DNA of 64,000 nt from NCBI GenBank assembly GCA_018268415.1, contig JAFDWO010000160.1, positions 90,377 through 154,376 on the forward strand. Reading direction: 5' to 3'. Below the pieces are notes generated by a model. The model searched no databases. It was given only the letters and a program-made list of their open reading frames with translations, and was not told the DNA's origin. Numbering within the stretch: position 1 is the stretch's first letter; each line of letters begins with the position of its first letter. Both the position numbers and the translations under genes were made by a program. Below are positions 49,814 through 57,989 of this stretch, in pieces. The stretch comes from Actinomycetota bacterium (GTDB lineage Bacteria; Actinomycetota; Thermoleophilia; Solirubrobacterales; 70-9).

Positions 49814-50121
49814 GGAGCCGTCAGACGGGGCGGAGCAAAGCCGAGCACCTGCGTTCCGGAGCGTGCATGGCGTAGATAATTCGCACCCGCCGCGGGTGCG
49901 ACATGGCGATCGCCATCGCCATCATCCCCGTCGGGACATCGCCGGCTTCCCGGCTGGGAGGCGTTTCGTAGGTCGCCGGCTGCTTCCTTTCCCGGTCCTC
50001 CCGCTCGTGATTAGTGCGGCCGTGAAGCAGACCACGCCGGTATTCAGCACCGTCAAGGGGGCCTGATGAGCCAGGCGCCTCGATTGTTCCCGGCCGGGAT
50101 CGAGGCTTCTGTCGAGCGGGG
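49814..50121. other. intergenic region with inverted repeats
   Basis: About 308 bases after arsC and converging on a TetR gene. It has a 9-bp hairpin CGCACCCGC / GCGGGTGCG near 49882-49900, immediately followed by the 14-bp palindrome ATGGCGATCGCCAT. A 22-codon frame starting at that ATG (MAIAIAIIPVGTSPASRL) is not convincing as a gene. Probably terminator plus leftover sequence. Confidence 0.4.
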
Positions 50122-50724
50122 CTACCGCACGAAGAGGTTGCACCAGACGTCGGCGATCTCCTCGGCCGAGCGGCGGCCGCCGGGTCGCAGCCATTGGGGC
50201 GCGTAGTTGACCATCCCGAGCAGGGCGAGAAGGGCGAGCCCGCGGTCCTCGAAGGCCATCGAACCGTCGGCTTCGCCGCGCGCGAGCACGCCGTCGAGGA
50301 TCTCCTCGAACCGTTTGCGTTTGCGGCGCACGGCGCGCCAGCGGGGCTCGCGCTCGATCGTGTGGCGCTCCTGGCCGAAGACGAGCATGTGGGGGATGTG
50401 GCTCTCGATGTGGAGGAGCCAGGCGCGCAGCAGCTCGCGCAGGTGCCGCTCGGGAGGGGCGTCGGTGGCGGCGATCGCGCGTGCCTGCTCGAGCAGTGGG
50501 TCGAGCAGCTCGTCGCAGATCGCGATCAGGAGGTCCTCCTTGCTGGAGGTGTAGTGGTAGATGCCTCCGGCAGCGAGCCCGGTCGCCTCGCTGAGGTCGC
50601 CGATCGAGGTCTGCTCGTAGCCGCGTTCGGCGAAGAGCTTCGCCGCCGCGTCGATCAGACCCTGGCGGCGCTCCTCGTAGCGGGCGCGAAGCGCCGGTCG
50701 GGTCGGGGGGCTGGCGGAGGGCAT
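50122..50724 (-). CDS. TetR-family regulator of acyl-CoA/leucine catabolism
   Basis: A 200-residue repressor from ATG 50724. N-terminal helix-turn-helix: RRQGLIDAAAKLFAERGYEQTSIGDLSEATGLAAGGIYHYTSSKEDLLIAI. The C-terminal domain (LLEQARAIAATDAPPERHLRELLRAWLLHIESHIPHMLVFGQERHTI, RKRFEEILDGVLARGEADG) resembles KstR2/LiuR-like regulators that respond to acyl-CoA. It is divergent from the acyl-CoA dehydrogenase across a 72-base gap holding an inverted repeat, so it likely controls the five-gene leucine pathway run on the other strand. Confidence 0.9.
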   Translation of the reverse strand: MPSASPPTRPALRARYEERRQGLIDAAAKLFAERGYEQTSIGDLSEATGLAAGGIYHYTSSKEDLLIAICDELLDPLLEQARAIAATDAPPERHLRELLRAWLLHIESHIPHMLVFGQERHTIEREPRWRAVRRKRKRFEEILDGVLARGEADGSMAFEDRGLALLALLGMVNYAPQWLRPGGRRSAEEIADVWCNLFVR

Positions 50725-50748
50725 GCGCGGGAACCTACTCTTGCAAAA

Positions 50749-50785
50749 ACCGAGGGACCGTTCGAAAACCGATCGTTCCCTCGGT
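50749..50785. promoter_or_regulatory. candidate operator of the leucine pathway repressor
   Basis: Perfect 9-bp arms ACCGAGGGA (50749-50757) and TCCCTCGGT (50777-50785), 19 bases apart, centred between the divergent TetR gene and the acyl-CoA dehydrogenase gene. Confidence 0.6.
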
Positions 50786-50796
50786 ATTATCGCGGC

Positions 50797-51942
50797 ATGA
50801 ACTTCGACCTCTCCGATGAGCAGCGGCTCCTTCGCGACACCGTCCGCGACTTCGCCCGTGCCGAGATCGCCCCGGTGGCGGCGGAGCTCGACCGCACCAA
50901 GTCCTTTCCTTACGAGATCGTCAAGCAGCTCGGGGGCCTCGGCCTGATGGGGATCCCGTTCCCGCAGGAGTACGGCGGCGGTGGTGCCGACACGCTTTCC
51001 TACGCGCTCGCGGTGGAGGAGCTGGCCCGGGTCGACTCCTCGGTCTGCATCACGATGGCCGCCCACACCTCGCTCGGCACGATGCCGATCTACCTGTGGG
51101 GGACGGCGGAGCAGAAAGAAGAGTGGCTGCCGCGGCTCTGCACCGGGGAGCAGCTCGCGTCGTTCGGGTTGACCGAGCCCGAGGCGGGCTCCGACGCCGG
51201 CAACGTCCACACCCACGCGAGGCTCGCCGACAGTGAGTGGGTCATCGACGGGACCAAGCAGTTCATCACCAACGCCGGGACCGACATCTCCGGTTGCGTG
51301 TCGATCACCGCGGTGACCGGCGAGGCCGACGGCCGCAAGGAGATCTCCAACATCATCGTGCCGAAAGGGACGCCCGGGTACGAGATCGGCGAGGCCTACC
51401 GGAAGATGGGCTGGAACGCCTCGGACACGCGGCCACTCGCCTTCGACGGCTGCAAGGTGCCGGAGGAGAACCTGCTCGGTCGCCGCGGCGAGGGGTTCAA
51501 GAACTTCCTCCACATCCTCGACGGCGGGCGGATCGGCGTCGCCGCGATGGGGGTCGGGCTCGCCCAGGGCGCGCTCGACGAGGCGATCGCCTACGCGAAG
51601 GAGCGCCGGGCGTTCGGGAAGTCGATCTCGAAGTTCCAGTCGATCCAGGCGAAGATCGCCGACCTCTCGGCGCAGATCGAGGCGGCGCGCCTGCTCACCT
51701 ACCGGGCGGCGCTGCAGAAGGACGCGAAGGAATCGTTCACCCTCACCGCCGCGCAGGCGAAGCTGATCACCGGGCGCCTGGCGGTGCGGGCGACCGAGGA
51801 GGCGGTCCAGATCCACGGCGGTTACGGCTTCATCGAGGAGTACCCGGTGTGCCGCTTCTACCGCGACGCGAAGATCCTCACGATCGGCGAGGGCACCGAC
51901 GAGGTCCAGCAGATGGTGATCGCGCGGCAGCTGGGGTGCTGA
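50797..51942 (+). CDS. acyl-CoA dehydrogenase (isovaleryl-CoA dehydrogenase candidate)
   Basis: A 381-residue flavoenzyme from ATG 50797. ACAD features: LSDEQRLLRDTVRDFARAEIAPVAAELDR, ASFGLTEPEAGSDAGNV (FAD/substrate loop), WVIDGTKQFITNAG, YRKMGWNASDTRPLAFDGCKVPEEN, RRAFGKSISKFQSIQAKIADL, and a C-terminal IHGGYGFIEEYPVCRFYRDAKILTIGEGTDEVQ; the Glu in GEGT (365) is the family catalytic-base position, though some isovaleryl enzymes use a different Glu. HMG-CoA lyase and methylcrotonyl-CoA carboxylase genes follow, which points to isovaleryl-CoA as substrate. It overlaps the next gene by one base. Confidence 0.92.
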   Translation: MNFDLSDEQRLLRDTVRDFARAEIAPVAAELDRTKSFPYEIVKQLGGLGLMGIPFPQEYGGGGADTLSYALAVEELARVDSSVCITMAAHTSLGTMPIYLWGTAEQKEEWLPRLCTGEQLASFGLTEPEAGSDAGNVHTHARLADSEWVIDGTKQFITNAGTDISGCVSITAVTGEADGRKEISNIIVPKGTPGYEIGEAYRKMGWNASDTRPLAFDGCKVPEENLLGRRGEGFKNFLHILDGGRIGVAAMGVGLAQGALDEAIAYAKERRAFGKSISKFQSIQAKIADLSAQIEAARLLTYRAALQKDAKESFTLTAAQAKLITGRLAVRATEEAVQIHGGYGFIEEYPVCRFYRDAKILTIGEGTDEVQQMVIARQLGC

Positions 51943-52892
51943 TGGTGGACGCGGTCAAGATCCGCGAGGTCGGGCCGCGCGACGGCTTCCAGAACGAGCC
52001 CGAGCGGATCGCCACCGACGACAAGGTGCGCCTGATCGAGATGCTGGCGGCGACGGGGCTGCGCCGGCTCGAGGTGACGAGCTTCGTCCGCGCCGACGTG
52101 ATCCCGCAACTGGCCGACGCCGACGAGGTGCTGCGGCGGGTACGGATCCCGGAGGAGGTGTCGGTTTCCGTCCTGGTCCCGAACGAGCGCGGGCTCGACG
52201 GGGCGCTCGGGCACCGCGACAAGATCGACGAGATCAACGTCTTCCTGTCGGCCTCGGAGTCCCACAACCGGCACAACGTGAACCGCTCGGTCGCCGAGTC
52301 GCTGGCCGGGCTGGAGACGGTGCTCGGGCGGGCGACCGCGGAGGGGCTGCGCTGCGAGGGCGTCATCTCGACCAGCTTCGGCTGTCCCTACGAGGGCGAC
52401 GTCGACCCGGCGCGGGTGTTCGAGATCGGCGCGCGGCTCGCCGCGGCGGGCGCGGTGGAGGTCGGCTTCGGCGACACCACCGGGATGGCGAATCCGGTCC
52501 AGGTTCGCGAGTTCTTCGGGCGCGCCCAGGAGAAGTTGCCGGGTGTGGAACTCACGGCGCACTTCCACAACACGCGCGGGCAGGGCCTCGCCAACGTGCT
52601 TGCCGCGCTGGAGGCGGGGTGCGACTCCTTCGAGTCGAGCTTCGGCGAGCTCGGCGGTTGTCCGGTGCCTCCAGGCGCGACCGGGAACATCGCCACCGAG
52701 GACCTCGTCTCGATGCTGCACGAGATGGGGATCGAGACCGGCATCGACCTCGATGCACTGCTCGCCGCCGCGCGCGAGGCGCAGAGCGTGCTGGGGCGGT
52801 CGCTCGGGTCCCACACCATCGTCGCGGGCGCGGTCGACCACCGGCCGCGCGCTGTTCCTTTTGGTCCTCTGGGGACCAAAAGGAACAGCTGA
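51942..52892 (+). CDS. mvaB: hydroxymethylglutaryl-CoA lyase
   Basis: A 316-residue TIM-barrel enzyme from ATG 51942. DRE-TIM motif IREVGPRDGFQNE at the start, EVTSFVRADVIPQLADADEV, STSFGCPYEGDVDP, GDTTGMANP, ELTAHFHNTRGQGLANVLAAL with metal-binding His, and the catalytic Cys in GELGGCPVPPGATGNIATEDLVSML. It splits HMG-CoA to acetyl-CoA and acetoacetate, the last step of leucine breakdown. Its last ~12 codons (VPFGPLGTKRNS) are encoded by a 17-bp-stem palindrome, so the natural end may have been extended by that element. Confidence 0.94.
   Translation: MVDAVKIREVGPRDGFQNEPERIATDDKVRLIEMLAATGLRRLEVTSFVRADVIPQLADADEVLRRVRIPEEVSVSVLVPNERGLDGALGHRDKIDEINVFLSASESHNRHNVNRSVAESLAGLETVLGRATAEGLRCEGVISTSFGCPYEGDVDPARVFEIGARLAAAGAVEVGFGDTTGMANPVQVREFFGRAQEKLPGVELTAHFHNTRGQGLANVLAALEAGCDSFESSFGELGGCPVPPGATGNIATEDLVSMLHEMGIETGIDLDALLAAAREAQSVLGRSLGSHTIVAGAVDHRPRAVPFGPLGTKRNS
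52851..52889. repeat. dispersed palindromic element, class B copy 1 (in HMG-CoA lyase 3' end)
   Basis: Perfect 17-bp arms (52851-52867, 52873-52889; arm GCTGTTCCTTTTGGTCC) with a 5-base loop. A second copy of the same element lies at 63904-63942, identical in the arms except for one compensatory base-pair change. Confidence 0.8.
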
Positions 52893-52907
52893 AGGCGCGC
52901 GGCAGCC

Positions 52908-55043
52908 GTGTTCGAGCGCGTCCTGATCGCCAACCGCGGGGAGATCGCGGTGCGTATCGAGCGGACGCTGGCGCGGCTCGGGGTCGAGTCGGTGGCGATC
53001 TTCAGCGACGCCGACGCGGGCGCGCCCCACGTGCGCGGCGCCGACCGCGCGGTGCGCGTCGGGCCGACGCCGGCGCGCGAGTCCTACCTGTCGGTGGAGC
53101 GGGTGGTCGACGCGGCGGTGCGCAGCGGCGCCGAGGCGGTGCACCCGGGGTACGGGTTCCTCTCCGAGCGGCCCGACTTCGCCGCCGCCTGCGCGGAGGC
53201 CGGGCTCGTCTTCGTCGGGCCGGGGCCGGAGGCGATGGCGCTGCTCGGCGACAAGGGCCGGGCGCGGGCGGTCGCCGAGGAGGCGGGGATGCCGACGTTG
53301 CCGGGCTGGAGCGGGGAGGAGCTTGGTGACGCGGAGATCGCCGAGCAGGTCGGTGAGGAGGACCTGCCGCTGCTGGTGAAGGCGGCGGCGGGCGGCGGCG
53401 GCAAGGGCATGCGGCTGGTCCAGCGGCGCGAGGACCTGGTCGAGGCGCTGGGCGCGGCGCGACGTGAGGCGGCCGCGGCCTTCGGCGACGAGCGGCTGCT
53501 GATCGAACGCTACGTGGAGCCGTCCCGCCACCTCGAGGTACAGGTGATCGCCGACGCGCGCGGCAACGCGATCCACCTCGGCGAGCGGGAGTGCTCGCTG
53601 CAGCGGCGCCACCAGAAGGTGATCGAGGAGTCGCCCTCGCCGGTGGTGGGAGCGGAGCTGCGCGCGCGGATGGGGGAGGCGGCGGCGGCGCTCGCCCGCC
53701 GTGCCGGCTACGTGGGCGCGGGGACGGTCGAGCTGATTGCCGGGCGTGACGACCCGGGCCGGTTCTGGTTCCTCGAGGTGAATGCGCGCCTGCAGGTGGA
53801 GCACCCGGTGACCGAGGCCGTGACCGGCCTCGACCTGGTGGAGCTGCAGTTGCGGGTGGCGGCGGGGGAGTCGCTGCCGCTGGCGCAGGAGGACGTCGTG
53901 CGACGCGGCTGGGCAGTCGAGGCGCGGGTGTATGCGGAGGACCCGGCGACCGGCTTCCTGCCGTCGAGCGGCGAGGTCGTCGCCTACCGCGAGCCGGCCG
54001 GGGTGCGGGTCGACAGCGGGATCGAGCTGGGCTCGGCCGTCGGCACGGACTACGACCCGATGCTGGCGAAGGTCGTGGCCGCGGGCGAGAATCGGGAGGA
54101 GGCGCTGGCGCGGCTGCGGCGCGCGCTGGGCGAGCTGGTCATCGCCGGCCCGACCACGAACGCCGCCTACCTGCGGGCTCTGTTGGCGCGGCCCGAGGTG
54201 CGTGCCGGGGAGGTGGACACGGGGCTGATCGAGCGCCTCGGTGGCGAGGTCGCCGCGCCCGCGCCCGGCCCGGAGCTCGCGGCGCTGGCCTCGGTGGCGA
54301 TGCTCGGCACGCCCGAGGACGACGACGTCTGGTCCGGGAGGACGGGCTGGCGCATGCAGGGGAACGCGTGGACGCGGCGGACCTTGGAAAGCGCCGACGG
54401 CTCGGTCGAGGTCGCGGTGCGTTCGGCGACTGGCGGCGCGGGTCCTCTCGCCCTCGCGAGCGTCCCCGCAGCTGGGTCCGTGAGCGAGGGCGGCTCGGCG
54501 ACAGGCGCGGGCGTGGGCGCGTGGGACTGGCAGGTCGGTGATGCCGCCGGCACCCTCACCTTCGACGGCACACTTCTTGGGGACGTCCCCGTTGATGGGC
54601 TGAAAACTCAAGCCATGCTTGAGTTTTCAGCCCATCAACATCGGGTCTCGGTGTTTGGGGATGGGGGCGCGGTGTGGGTCGTCGACGGAGAGGTGGGGCC
54701 GGTGCGGTTCGCGCCCGTCGCCGGGGGCGCTGACGCTGCGGGACACGGGGAGGCGTCGTTGGAGGCGCCGATGCCGGGCACCGTCGTCCAACTGCGGGTC
54801 GAGCCGGGAGCCGCGGTCGGTGCCGGGGAGACGCTGGTCGTCCTCGAGTCGATGAAGATGGAGATCTCGATCGCGGCCCCGCGCGACGGGGTCGTCGCCG
54901 AGGTCCGCGTCGCTGCCGGCGACCAGGTCGACCGCGGCGCGGTCCTGATCGAGCTGGCCGAGGAGGGGGTTCCTGTCCTTGGTAACCCTGTGGGTGACAA
55001 AGGACAGGAACCCTCCGAAGCAGGCGCGGTGGATCGGGCATGA
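52908..55043 (+). CDS. liuD: biotin carboxylase/BCCP subunit, methylcrotonyl-CoA carboxylase alpha candidate
   Basis: A 711-residue biotin-dependent carboxylase alpha chain from GTG 52908. Biotin carboxylase domain: [42 protein letters not shown]-grasp glycine loop [50 protein letters not shown], and [16 protein letters not shown]. The C-terminal BCCP domain carries the biotin site ESMKMEI. Between them, residues about 562-578 are encoded by a 22-bp-stem palindrome (54591-54639). Partner genes make methylcrotonyl-CoA the likely substrate; acetyl- or propionyl-CoA is the alternative. Its stop overlaps the beta-subunit start (ATGA). Confidence 0.9.
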   Translation: MFERVLIANRGEIAVRIERTLARLGVESVAIFSDADAGAPHVRGADRAVRVGPTPARESYLSVERVVDAAVRSGAEAVHPGYGFLSERPDFAAACAEAGLVFVGPGPEAMALLGDKGRARAVAEEAGMPTLPGWSGEELGDAEIAEQVGEEDLPLLVKAAAGGGGKGMRLVQRREDLVEALGAARREAAAAFGDERLLIERYVEPSRHLEVQVIADARGNAIHLGERECSLQRRHQKVIEESPSPVVGAELRARMGEAAAALARRAGYVGAGTVELIAGRDDPGRFWFLEVNARLQVEHPVTEAVTGLDLVELQLRVAAGESLPLAQEDVVRRGWAVEARVYAEDPATGFLPSSGEVVAYREPAGVRVDSGIELGSAVGTDYDPMLAKVVAAGENREEALARLRRALGELVIAGPTTNAAYLRALLARPEVRAGEVDTGLIERLGGEVAAPAPGPELAALASVAMLGTPEDDDVWSGRTGWRMQGNAWTRRTLESADGSVEVAVRSATGGAGPLALASVPAAGSVSEGGSATGAGVGAWDWQVGDAAGTLTFDGTLLGDVPVDGLKTQAMLEFSAHQHRVSVFGDGGAVWVVDGEVGPVRFAPVAGGADAAGHGEASLEAPMPGTVVQLRVEPGAAVGAGETLVVLESMKMEISIAAPRDGVVAEVRVAAGDQVDRGAVLIELAEEGVPVLGNPVGDKGQEPSEAGAVDRA
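54591..54639. repeat. palindromic element inside the biotin carboxylase gene
   Basis: Perfect 22-bp arms at 54591-54612 and 54618-54639 with a 5-base loop (CCATG). The stem is AT-richer than the surrounding coding sequence and is translated in frame as part of [19 protein letters not shown]. It contains an ATG and no in-frame stop. Confidence 0.8.
54967..55013. repeat. palindromic element at the 3' end of the biotin carboxylase gene
   Basis: 22-base arms with two mismatches (outer core GGGTTCCTGTCCTT / AAGGACAGGAACCC perfect) and a 3-base loop, coding for [15 protein letters not shown] near the C terminus after the biotin domain. Confidence 0.65.
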
Positions 55044-56602
55044 GCCGCGTGCTGGACACCCGCGTCGACTTGAGCTCGACGGAGTTCGCGCGCAACGAGG
55101 CCGAGCATCGGCGGCTCGTGGCGGAGCTCCGTGAGCGCCTGGCGCGCGCCGCGGCCGGGGGTGGCGAGCGCGCTCGCGCGCGGCACGTCGAGCGCGGCAA
55201 GCTCCTCCCGCGCGAGCGCGTCGACCGCCTGCTCGATCCCGGCAGTCCCCTTCTCGAGCTGGCGCCGCTCGCCGCCGAGGATCTCTACGACGGGGACGCG
55301 CCCGGGGCCGGGATGATCGCCGGGGTCGGGCGGGTCGAGGGGCGCGAGGTCGTGGTCGTCGCCAACGACGCGACGGTCAAAGGCGGCACCTATTACCCGA
55401 TGACCGTGAAGAAGCACCTACGGGCGCAGGAGGTGGCGCTGCAGAACCGGCTGCCCTGCCTCTACCTGGTCGACTCGGGCGGCGCCTTCCTGCCGCTGCA
55501 GGACGAGGTCTTCCCCGATCGCGAGCACTTCGGTCGCATCTTCTTCAACCAGGCGACGATGTCGGCGCAGGGGATTCCGCAGCTGGCGGCGGTGATGGGG
55601 TCGTGCACGGCGGGCGGCGCCTACGTGCCGGCGATGAGCGACGAGACGATCATCGTCCGAGACCAGGGGACGATCTTCCTCGGCGGCCCGCCGCTGGTGA
55701 AGGCCGCGACGGGGCAGGAGGTGACCGCGGAGGAGCTCGGCGGCGGCGTTCTCCACGCGCGGACGTCGGGCGTCGTCGACCACCTCGCGGCCGACGACGC
55801 CGACGCGCTGCGCATCCTGCGCTCCATCGTCGCCACGCTGCCGCCCGCGACCCGCGCCTGGGAGCGCCGCCCGGCGGCCGAGCCCGCGGTCGACCCGGCC
55901 TCGCTCTACGGTGCCGTCCCGCCGGACAGCCGCACCCCGTACGACCCGCGCGAGGTGATCGCCCGCGTCGTCGACGGCAGCCTCTTCCACGAGTTCAAGG
56001 CCGAGTACGGGACGACGCTCGTCTGCGGCTTCGCCCATATATACGGACACCCCGTGGGGATCCTCGCCAACCAGGGCGTCCTCTTCTCCGACAGCGCCCG
56101 GAAGGCTGCCCACTTCGTCGAGCTCTGCGATCAGCGCGAGGCGCCGCTGCTCTTCCTGCAGAACATCAGCGGCTTCATGGTCGGCCCTGAGTACGAGGCG
56201 GGCGGCATCGCCCGTGACGGGGCCAAGATGGTGGCCGCGGTGGCGACGACGCGGGTGCCGAAGCTGACGGTGATCGTCGGCGGCTCCTTCGGCGCGGGCA
56301 ACTACGGCATGTGCGGCCGGGCCTACTCGCCGCGCTTCCTGTGGATGTGGCCGAACGCGCGCATCTCCGTGATGGGCGGCGAGCAGGCGGCGACGGTGAT
56401 GAGGGAGGTCGGCCAGGCCGAGCTCGGTGCCGAGCTGCGCGAGCAGTACGAGCGCCAGGGCAGTCCCTACTACTCGACCGCGCGGCTCTGGGACGACGGC
56501 GTGATCGACCCGCTGGACACCCGCACCGTGCTCGGCCTCGCCCTCGGGGCCTGCGCGAACGCTCCGCTCGCCGAGCGCGCGGCGCCCGTCTACAGGATGT
56601 GA
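55040..56602 (+). CDS. liuB: acyl-CoA carboxylase beta (carboxyltransferase) subunit, methylcrotonyl-CoA type
   Basis: A 520-residue carboxyltransferase from ATG 55040. Family features: [123 protein letters not shown], and the second half with [31 protein letters not shown] and [38 protein letters not shown]. Length and the GPEYE site fit methylcrotonyl-CoA beta. FAHIYG at about residues 331-336 uses the rare codon ATA (56036-56046). Confidence 0.93.
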   Translation: MSRVLDTRVDLSSTEFARNEAEHRRLVAELRERLARAAAGGGERARARHVERGKLLPRERVDRLLDPGSPLLELAPLAAEDLYDGDAPGAGMIAGVGRVEGREVVVVANDATVKGGTYYPMTVKKHLRAQEVALQNRLPCLYLVDSGGAFLPLQDEVFPDREHFGRIFFNQATMSAQGIPQLAAVMGSCTAGGAYVPAMSDETIIVRDQGTIFLGGPPLVKAATGQEVTAEELGGGVLHARTSGVVDHLAADDADALRILRSIVATLPPATRAWERRPAAEPAVDPASLYGAVPPDSRTPYDPREVIARVVDGSLFHEFKAEYGTTLVCGFAHIYGHPVGILANQGVLFSDSARKAAHFVELCDQREAPLLFLQNISGFMVGPEYEAGGIARDGAKMVAAVATTRVPKLTVIVGGSFGAGNYGMCGRAYSPRFLWMWPNARISVMGGEQAATVMREVGQAELGAELREQYERQGSPYYSTARLWDDGVIDPLDTRTVLGLALGACANAPLAERAAPVYRM

Positions 56603-56607
56603 GGCAC

Positions 56608-56648
56608 CGTCTGCATTAACTCGTCGCTGGGACGAGTTAATGCAGACG
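56608..56648. repeat. palindromic element between convergent liuB and DUF6457 genes
   Basis: Perfect 18-bp arms (56608-56625, 56631-56648; arm CGTCTGCATTAACTCGTC) with a 5-base loop, extended by a bulged CACC/GGTG. Its AT-rich stem and 5-base loop match the elements inside the genes upstream; here it could also terminate transcription both ways. Confidence 0.7.
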
Positions 56649-56665
56649 CTCGGTGATGCGCGGCG

Positions 56666-56893
56666 TCAGTCGGCGCCCGCGATGGCGCGGGCGATCTCGC
56701 CGAGCTCGGCCGGCGGGCGTCCCGACTTCCCCGCCGCCCAGCAGGCGAGCGGGGCGGCCGGGCGCTCCGAGGAGTGGGCCGCGATCGCCGCCAGCTCCAG
56801 CAGCTGCGCTTCCTCCTCCGCGCTCGGCGGGTCGACCCCGATCTCGGCGCAGAACGCGCGCAGCCACTCCTCCCGCGTGGGCTTGGCCGCCAC
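56666..56893 (-). CDS. DUF6457 domain protein (75 aa)
   Basis: From GTG 56893, close behind the moaA stop. The sequence (KPTREEWLRAFCAEIGVDPPSAEEEAQLLELAAIAAHSSERPAAPLACWAAGKSGRPPAEL, then a short helix) matches the small all-helical DUF6457 family that is commonly attached to or beside molybdenum cofactor genes. It probably assists MoaA or a nearby Moco step, but no activity is known. The convergent liuB gene ends 64 bases away. Confidence 0.8.
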   Translation of the reverse strand: MAAKPTREEWLRAFCAEIGVDPPSAEEEAQLLELAAIAAHSSERPAAPLACWAAGKSGRPPAELGEIARAIAGAD

Positions 56894-56895
56894 GC

Positions 56896-57882
56896 TCAGC
56901 CGCCGATCGCGCTCATCGTCCGGGCGGGCGGGCGGAAGCCCGGCTCGTCGATCCGGTGCTTGAGCTCCTTGCGCCAGACCGCGTCACGGACGATCTGTCC
57001 GAGCTCCCGGTCGCCGGCGCCTTCCCGCAAGGGTGCGCGCAGGTCGGTCTCGTGCAGCGAGAAGAGGCAGGTGCGGAGCTTCCCGTCGGCGGTCAGGCGG
57101 ATCCGGTTGCAGTCGGCGCAGAAGGGTTCGGAGACCGGGTTGACGAAGCCGATCTCCCCGCGCCCGTCGGCGAACGCGCAGACCCGGGCGGTGGAGTGGG
57201 GCTCGCGGGGGAGGTCGACGAGGGGATGGACCTCCTCGATCATCGCCCGCACCTGCGCGCCGGTCAGGACCCCATCGGCGCGCCACGCGCGGTCGCCGTC
57301 GAGCGGCATGAACTCGATGAAGCGGACCTGGAAGCCGCGGTCGCGGGCGAGCGCGCAGAAGCGCAGCACGTCATCACGGCCGAAGCCGGGCATCGGCACC
57401 GCGTTGACCTTGACCGGGCTCACCGCGGGGAAGCCGGCGATCGCCTCGAGGCCCTCCAGCACCCGGTCGAGGGCGTCGCGGCGGGTGATCTCCTGGAAGC
57501 GCCCATGGGCGAGGCTGTCGATCGAGACGTTGACGCGGTCGATCCCGGCGGCGACCAGGTCGGCGGCCTGGGCGGCCAGCAGGTAGCCATTGGTGGTCAA
57601 CGAGAGATCGTGGATCCCGTCGATCGCCCGCAGCATGCCGACCAGCGTCGGGAATTCCCGACGCACCAGCGGCTCGCCGCCGGTCAGCCGCACATCGCGG
57701 ACGCCGAGGTCGACCAGGAGGCGCACCAGTCGCTCGATCTCCTCGAAGGAGAGGATTTCCTCGCGCGGGATCCAGGGCATGCCCTCGGCGGGCATGCAGT
57801 AGCGACAGCGGAAGTTGCAGCGGTCGGTGACCGAAACCCGCAGGTCGGAGATCGATCTGCCGTGGGCGTCCTCGAGGGGCAT
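56896..57882 (-). CDS. moaA: GTP 3',8-cyclase MoaA
   Basis: A 328-residue radical-SAM enzyme from ATG 57882. The SAM cluster cysteines are C22, C26 and C29 (CNFRCRYC), followed by LTGGEPLVRREFPTLVGML, SLTTNGYLLA, NVSIDSL and IEFMPLDGDRAW. The second [4Fe-4S] site is seen as FCADCNRIRLTADGKLRTCLFS, and the chain ends in the expected Gly-Gly (SAIGG). It begins pyranopterin synthesis for the molybdenum or tungsten cofactor. It is divergent from the tungstate transporter operon, with about 107 bases between starts, consistent with joint metal/cofactor control. Confidence 0.95.
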   Translation of the reverse strand: MPLEDAHGRSISDLRVSVTDRCNFRCRYCMPAEGMPWIPREEILSFEEIERLVRLLVDLGVRDVRLTGGEPLVRREFPTLVGMLRAIDGIHDLSLTTNGYLLAAQAADLVAAGIDRVNVSIDSLAHGRFQEITRRDALDRVLEGLEAIAGFPAVSPVKVNAVPMPGFGRDDVLRFCALARDRGFQVRFIEFMPLDGDRAWRADGVLTGAQVRAMIEEVHPLVDLPREPHSTARVCAFADGRGEIGFVNPVSEPFCADCNRIRLTADGKLRTCLFSLHETDLRAPLREGAGDRELGQIVRDAVWRKELKHRIDEPGFRPPARTMSAIGG

Positions 57883-57921
57883 CAATCAGGACGCTACCGC
57901 CTGGCGGTCGTCGCGACGCCC

Positions 57922-57966
57922 TGCCCAGTCTTAGTACTACCATGGCGCCTAGGCAGTGCCTGGGCA
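57922..57966. promoter_or_regulatory. candidate operator between moaA and tupA
   Basis: Inverted repeats: TGCCCAG (57922-57928) with CTGGGCA (57960-57966), and the inner near-palindrome GCCTAGGC-AGT-GCCTGGGC (57947-57965). A -10-like TTAGTACT lies between. A molybdate/tungstate regulator or ordinary promoter factors could bind here; no riboswitch consensus is evident. Confidence 0.4.
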
Positions 57967-57989
57967 ACTACTACGATTGGAGAGTGAAG

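Noticed and set aside
49903..49971. 22-codon frame MAIAIAIIPVGTSPASRL resembling the start of a thiamine-binding-type protein
   Set aside because: Too short, no ribosome site, and begins inside a palindrome; the resemblance is a handful of hydrophobic residues.
51858..54611. 917-codon open frame on the minus strand across the HMG-CoA lyase and biotin carboxylase genes
   Set aside because: Arg/His/Ala/Leu-rich shadow composition, no domain, and it is fully antisense to two well-conserved enzymes; long antisense frames are expected at this GC content.
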